Shown: positions 4,806-6,528 of the stretch, in pieces | Layout of the letters: every line of letters starts with the position of its first letter | How positions within the stretch are numbered: position 1 is the first letter of the stretch | Origin: Chloroflexota bacterium | GTDB taxonomy: Bacteria; Chloroflexota; Dehalococcoidia; UBA2979 | Reading direction: 5' to 3' | Assembly: GCA_027592975.1 (NCBI GenBank) | Contig: JAQCJS010000061.1 | Coordinates: 1-6,528, forward strand | Length of the DNA: 6,528 nt | The notes under the pieces: generated by a model | The model's input: only the letters and a program-made list of their open reading frames with translations | The model's database searches: none | Told to the model about the DNA's origin: nothing | Made by a program: the position numbers and the translations under genes

Positions 4806-6528
4806 ATGTCGGAGACTGACTCCCCCGAGATCCCGGACTGGGTGGACACCCAGGAATGGGTCGACTCCCTTCGTGACGTGGTCCGCACCCGCGGCAGCGC
4901 CCGCGCCAGCCGCCTCCTGCAGGCCCTCCAGATCGAGGCCCAGCGTACCGGCGTCCCCCTCCCGGTCACCTCGCGAACACCTTATGTAAATACGATCCCG
5001 CTCGAGCACCAGTCGCCCTTCCCGGGCGACAACGAGATCGAGCGCCGGATCAAGAGCATCGTCCGCTGGAACGCGATGGCGATGGTGACCGAGGCCAACG
5101 GCAAGTCGTCCGGCATCGGCGGCCACATCTCCACGTACGCCTCCGCGGCGACGCTGTACGAGATCGGCTTCAACCACTTCTTCCGTGGCTACGACCACCC
5201 GTCCGGGCCTGACCTGGTCTACTTCCAGGGCCACGCATCCCCGGGCATGTACGCGCGCGCGTACATGGAGGGCCGCCTCACGCCGCGCGAGCTGCACAAC
5301 TTCCGCCGCGAGTTCGCTGCGGGCGGTGGGCTGTCCTCGTACCCGCACCCCCGGCTGATGCCGGACTTCTGGCAGTTCCCGACCGTCTCCATGGGCCTGG
5401 GACCGCTGACCGCGATCTACCAGGCGCGCTACATGAAGTACATGGAGAACCGCGGGCTGAAGCCGGCGAACGACCAGAAGGTGTGGGCGTTCCTGGGCGA
5501 CGGCGAAACGGACGAGCCGGAGTCGCTGGGATCGATCTCACTCGCCTCGCGCGAGGGGCTCGACAACCTCGTGTTTGTGGTGAACTGCAACCTGCAGCGC
5601 CTGGACGGCCCGGTGCGCGGGAACGGCCAGATCATCCAGGAGCTGGAGGCGGTCTTCCGCGGCGTCGGCTGGAACGTGATCAAGGTGCTGTGGGGCTCCG
5701 ACTGGGATCCGCTGCTCGCACAGGATCGCGACGGCTTGCTGGCCCGGCGCATGGGCGAGGTGGTGGACGGCGAGTACCAGAAGTACACCGTCGCCGGCGG
5801 CGCGTACATCCGCGAGCACTTCTGGGGCGTGGACGAGCGCCTGAAGCGCATGGTCGCCGACAAGACGGACGACCAGCTCTGGGCGATGCGCCTGGGCGGG
5901 CATGACCCGCTGAAGGTCTACGCCGCGTTCAACGCCGCCAGCAAGCACCGCGGCCAGCCCACGGTGATCCTCGCCCGCACGATCAAGGGCTACGGCCTGG
6001 GCGAGGCCGGCGAAGGCCGCAACATCACGCACCAGCAGAAGCACCTCAACGAGAGCGAGTTGATGAGCTTCCGCGACCGCTTCCAGATCCCGCTCTCGGA
6101 CGAGGAAGTGATCGGCGCGCCCCTGTACCGCCCCGCGCCGGACAGCGCGGAGATGGCGTACATGAAGGAGCGCCGTCGCGTCCTCGGCGGCTCGCTGCCG
6201 GAGCGCCGCGTGCGCAACACGCCGATCACCACTCCGGACGAGTCGCTGTTCAAGGAGTTCTACGCCGGCAGCGGCGACCGCGAGGCGTCCACGACCATGG
6301 TGCTCGTCCGCATGCTCGCGTCGCTCATGCGCGACAAGGAGCAGGGCAAGCGCATCGTCCCGATCATCCCGGACGAGGCACGCACCTTCGGCATGGAGAC
6401 GTTCTTCCGCGAGTTCGGCATCCACTCCAGCACCGGCCAGAACTACGAGCCGGTCGACCGGGAGAGCCTGCTCTACTACAAGGAGACGAAGGACGGCCAG
6501 GTTCTGGAGGAAGGCATCACGGAGGCGG
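4806..6528 (+). CDS. aceE: Pyruvate dehydrogenase E1 component, homodimeric type (3' end outside window)
   Basis: AceE decarboxylates pyruvate with thiamine diphosphate and passes the acetyl group to the lipoyl domain of E2. It is a large cytosolic homodimer, about 890 residues in E. coli. This window holds about 574 residues, and the right edge cuts the gene without a stop. Similarity to E. coli AceE is high throughout, for example LSSYPHPRLMPDFWQFPTVS. Active-site His codons at 5124 (GGHIS), 5232 (YFQGH) and 6030 (NITHQ) match E. coli H106, H142 and H407. The thiamine diphosphate/Mg site has Asp of GDG at 5499 and NCNLQ from 5583. PIIPDEARTFGME (from 6360) begins the second domain. ATG 4806 gives MSETDSPEIPDWVDTQEW, almost the same N-terminal length as E. 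coli, but has no ribosome site. In-frame ATG 4779 has AAGGG 12 nt upstream and would add 9 residues, so the start is open. It is divergent from the lipoate genes that modify its E2 partner, which is presumably encoded downstream. Confidence 0.97.
   Translation, partial: MSETDSPEIPDWVDTQEWVDSLRDVVRTRGSARASRLLQALQIEAQRTGVPLPVTSRTPYVNTIPLEHQSPFPGDNEIERRIKSIVRWNAMAMVTEANGKSSGIGGHISTYASAATLYEIGFNHFFRGYDHPSGPDLVYFQGHASPGMYARAYMEGRLTPRELHNFRREFAAGGGLSSYPHPRLMPDFWQFPTVSMGLGPLTAIYQARYMKYMENRGLKPANDQKVWAFLGDGETDEPESLGSISLASREGLDNLVFVVNCNLQRLDGPVRGNGQIIQELEAVFRGVGWNVIKVLWGSDWDPLLAQDRDGLLARRMGEVVDGEYQKYTVAGGAYIREHFWGVDERLKRMVADKTDDQLWAMRLGGHDPLKVYAAFNAASKHRGQPTVILARTIKGYGLGEAGEGRNITHQQKHLNESELMSFRDRFQIPLSDEEVIGAPLYRPAPDSAEMAYMKERRRVLGGSLPERRVRNTPITTPDESLFKEFYAGSGDREASTTMVLVRMLASLMRDKEQGKRIVPIIPDEARTFGMETFFREFGIHSSTGQNYEPVDRESLLYYKETKDGQVLEEGITEA

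Noticed and set aside
4641..5348. 235-codon minus-strand frame covering the divergent promoter region and the aceE 5' end
   Set aside because: It would span both promoters and the start of aceE, and its sequence looks like a shadow frame.
5538..6425. 295-codon open frame on the minus strand opposite aceE
   Set aside because: It overlaps the most conserved part of aceE, and its translation is Val/Ala/His/Arg-rich without motifs.

Overview
The window is a high-GC, densely coding stretch of bacterial chromosome with short intergenic gaps, GTG starts and overlapping start/stop codons. The lipoate and pyruvate dehydrogenase proteins resemble those of Chloroflexota (Dehalococcoidia or Thermomicrobia type), with Actinobacteria as the main alternative. 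This placement is an impression from the proteins, not a measurement. I see no phage, transposon, CRISPR, tRNA or rRNA.

Left part (1-1419). The 5' part of an acyl-CoA dehydrogenase gene runs leftward off the window edge. It carries an N-terminal helical extension of about 150 residues, as in (2S)-methylsuccinyl-CoA dehydrogenase. Divergent from it, on the + strand, are a 74-residue uncharacterised protein and a single-domain VOC protein that resembles methylmalonyl-CoA epimerase but seems to lack two of its four metal ligands. A 10-bp hairpin sits just before the VOC ribosome binding site.

Middle (1420-1610). This gene-free gap between convergent genes holds an imperfect direct repeat and two adjacent GC-rich hairpins, probably a two-way terminator or a dispersed palindromic repeat.

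Right part (1611-6528). A tight minus-strand operon reads lipB, lipA, then an FAD/NAD(P) oxidoreductase of the CoA-disulfide reductase family. The junctions overlap by 4 nt and 1 nt. Divergent from lipB, across a roughly 160-nt promoter region, is aceE, the homodimeric pyruvate dehydrogenase E1, cut by the right edge. LipB and LipA build the lipoyl cofactor on the E2 partner of AceE, so the two divergent units serve one process. The oxidoreductase is the least expected member.

Most of the window is recognisable core metabolism. I found no convincing undescribed multi-gene system. The points most worth checking are the oxidoreductase coupled to lipA, the VOC protein's altered metal site, and the possible link between the dehydrogenase and the VOC protein.
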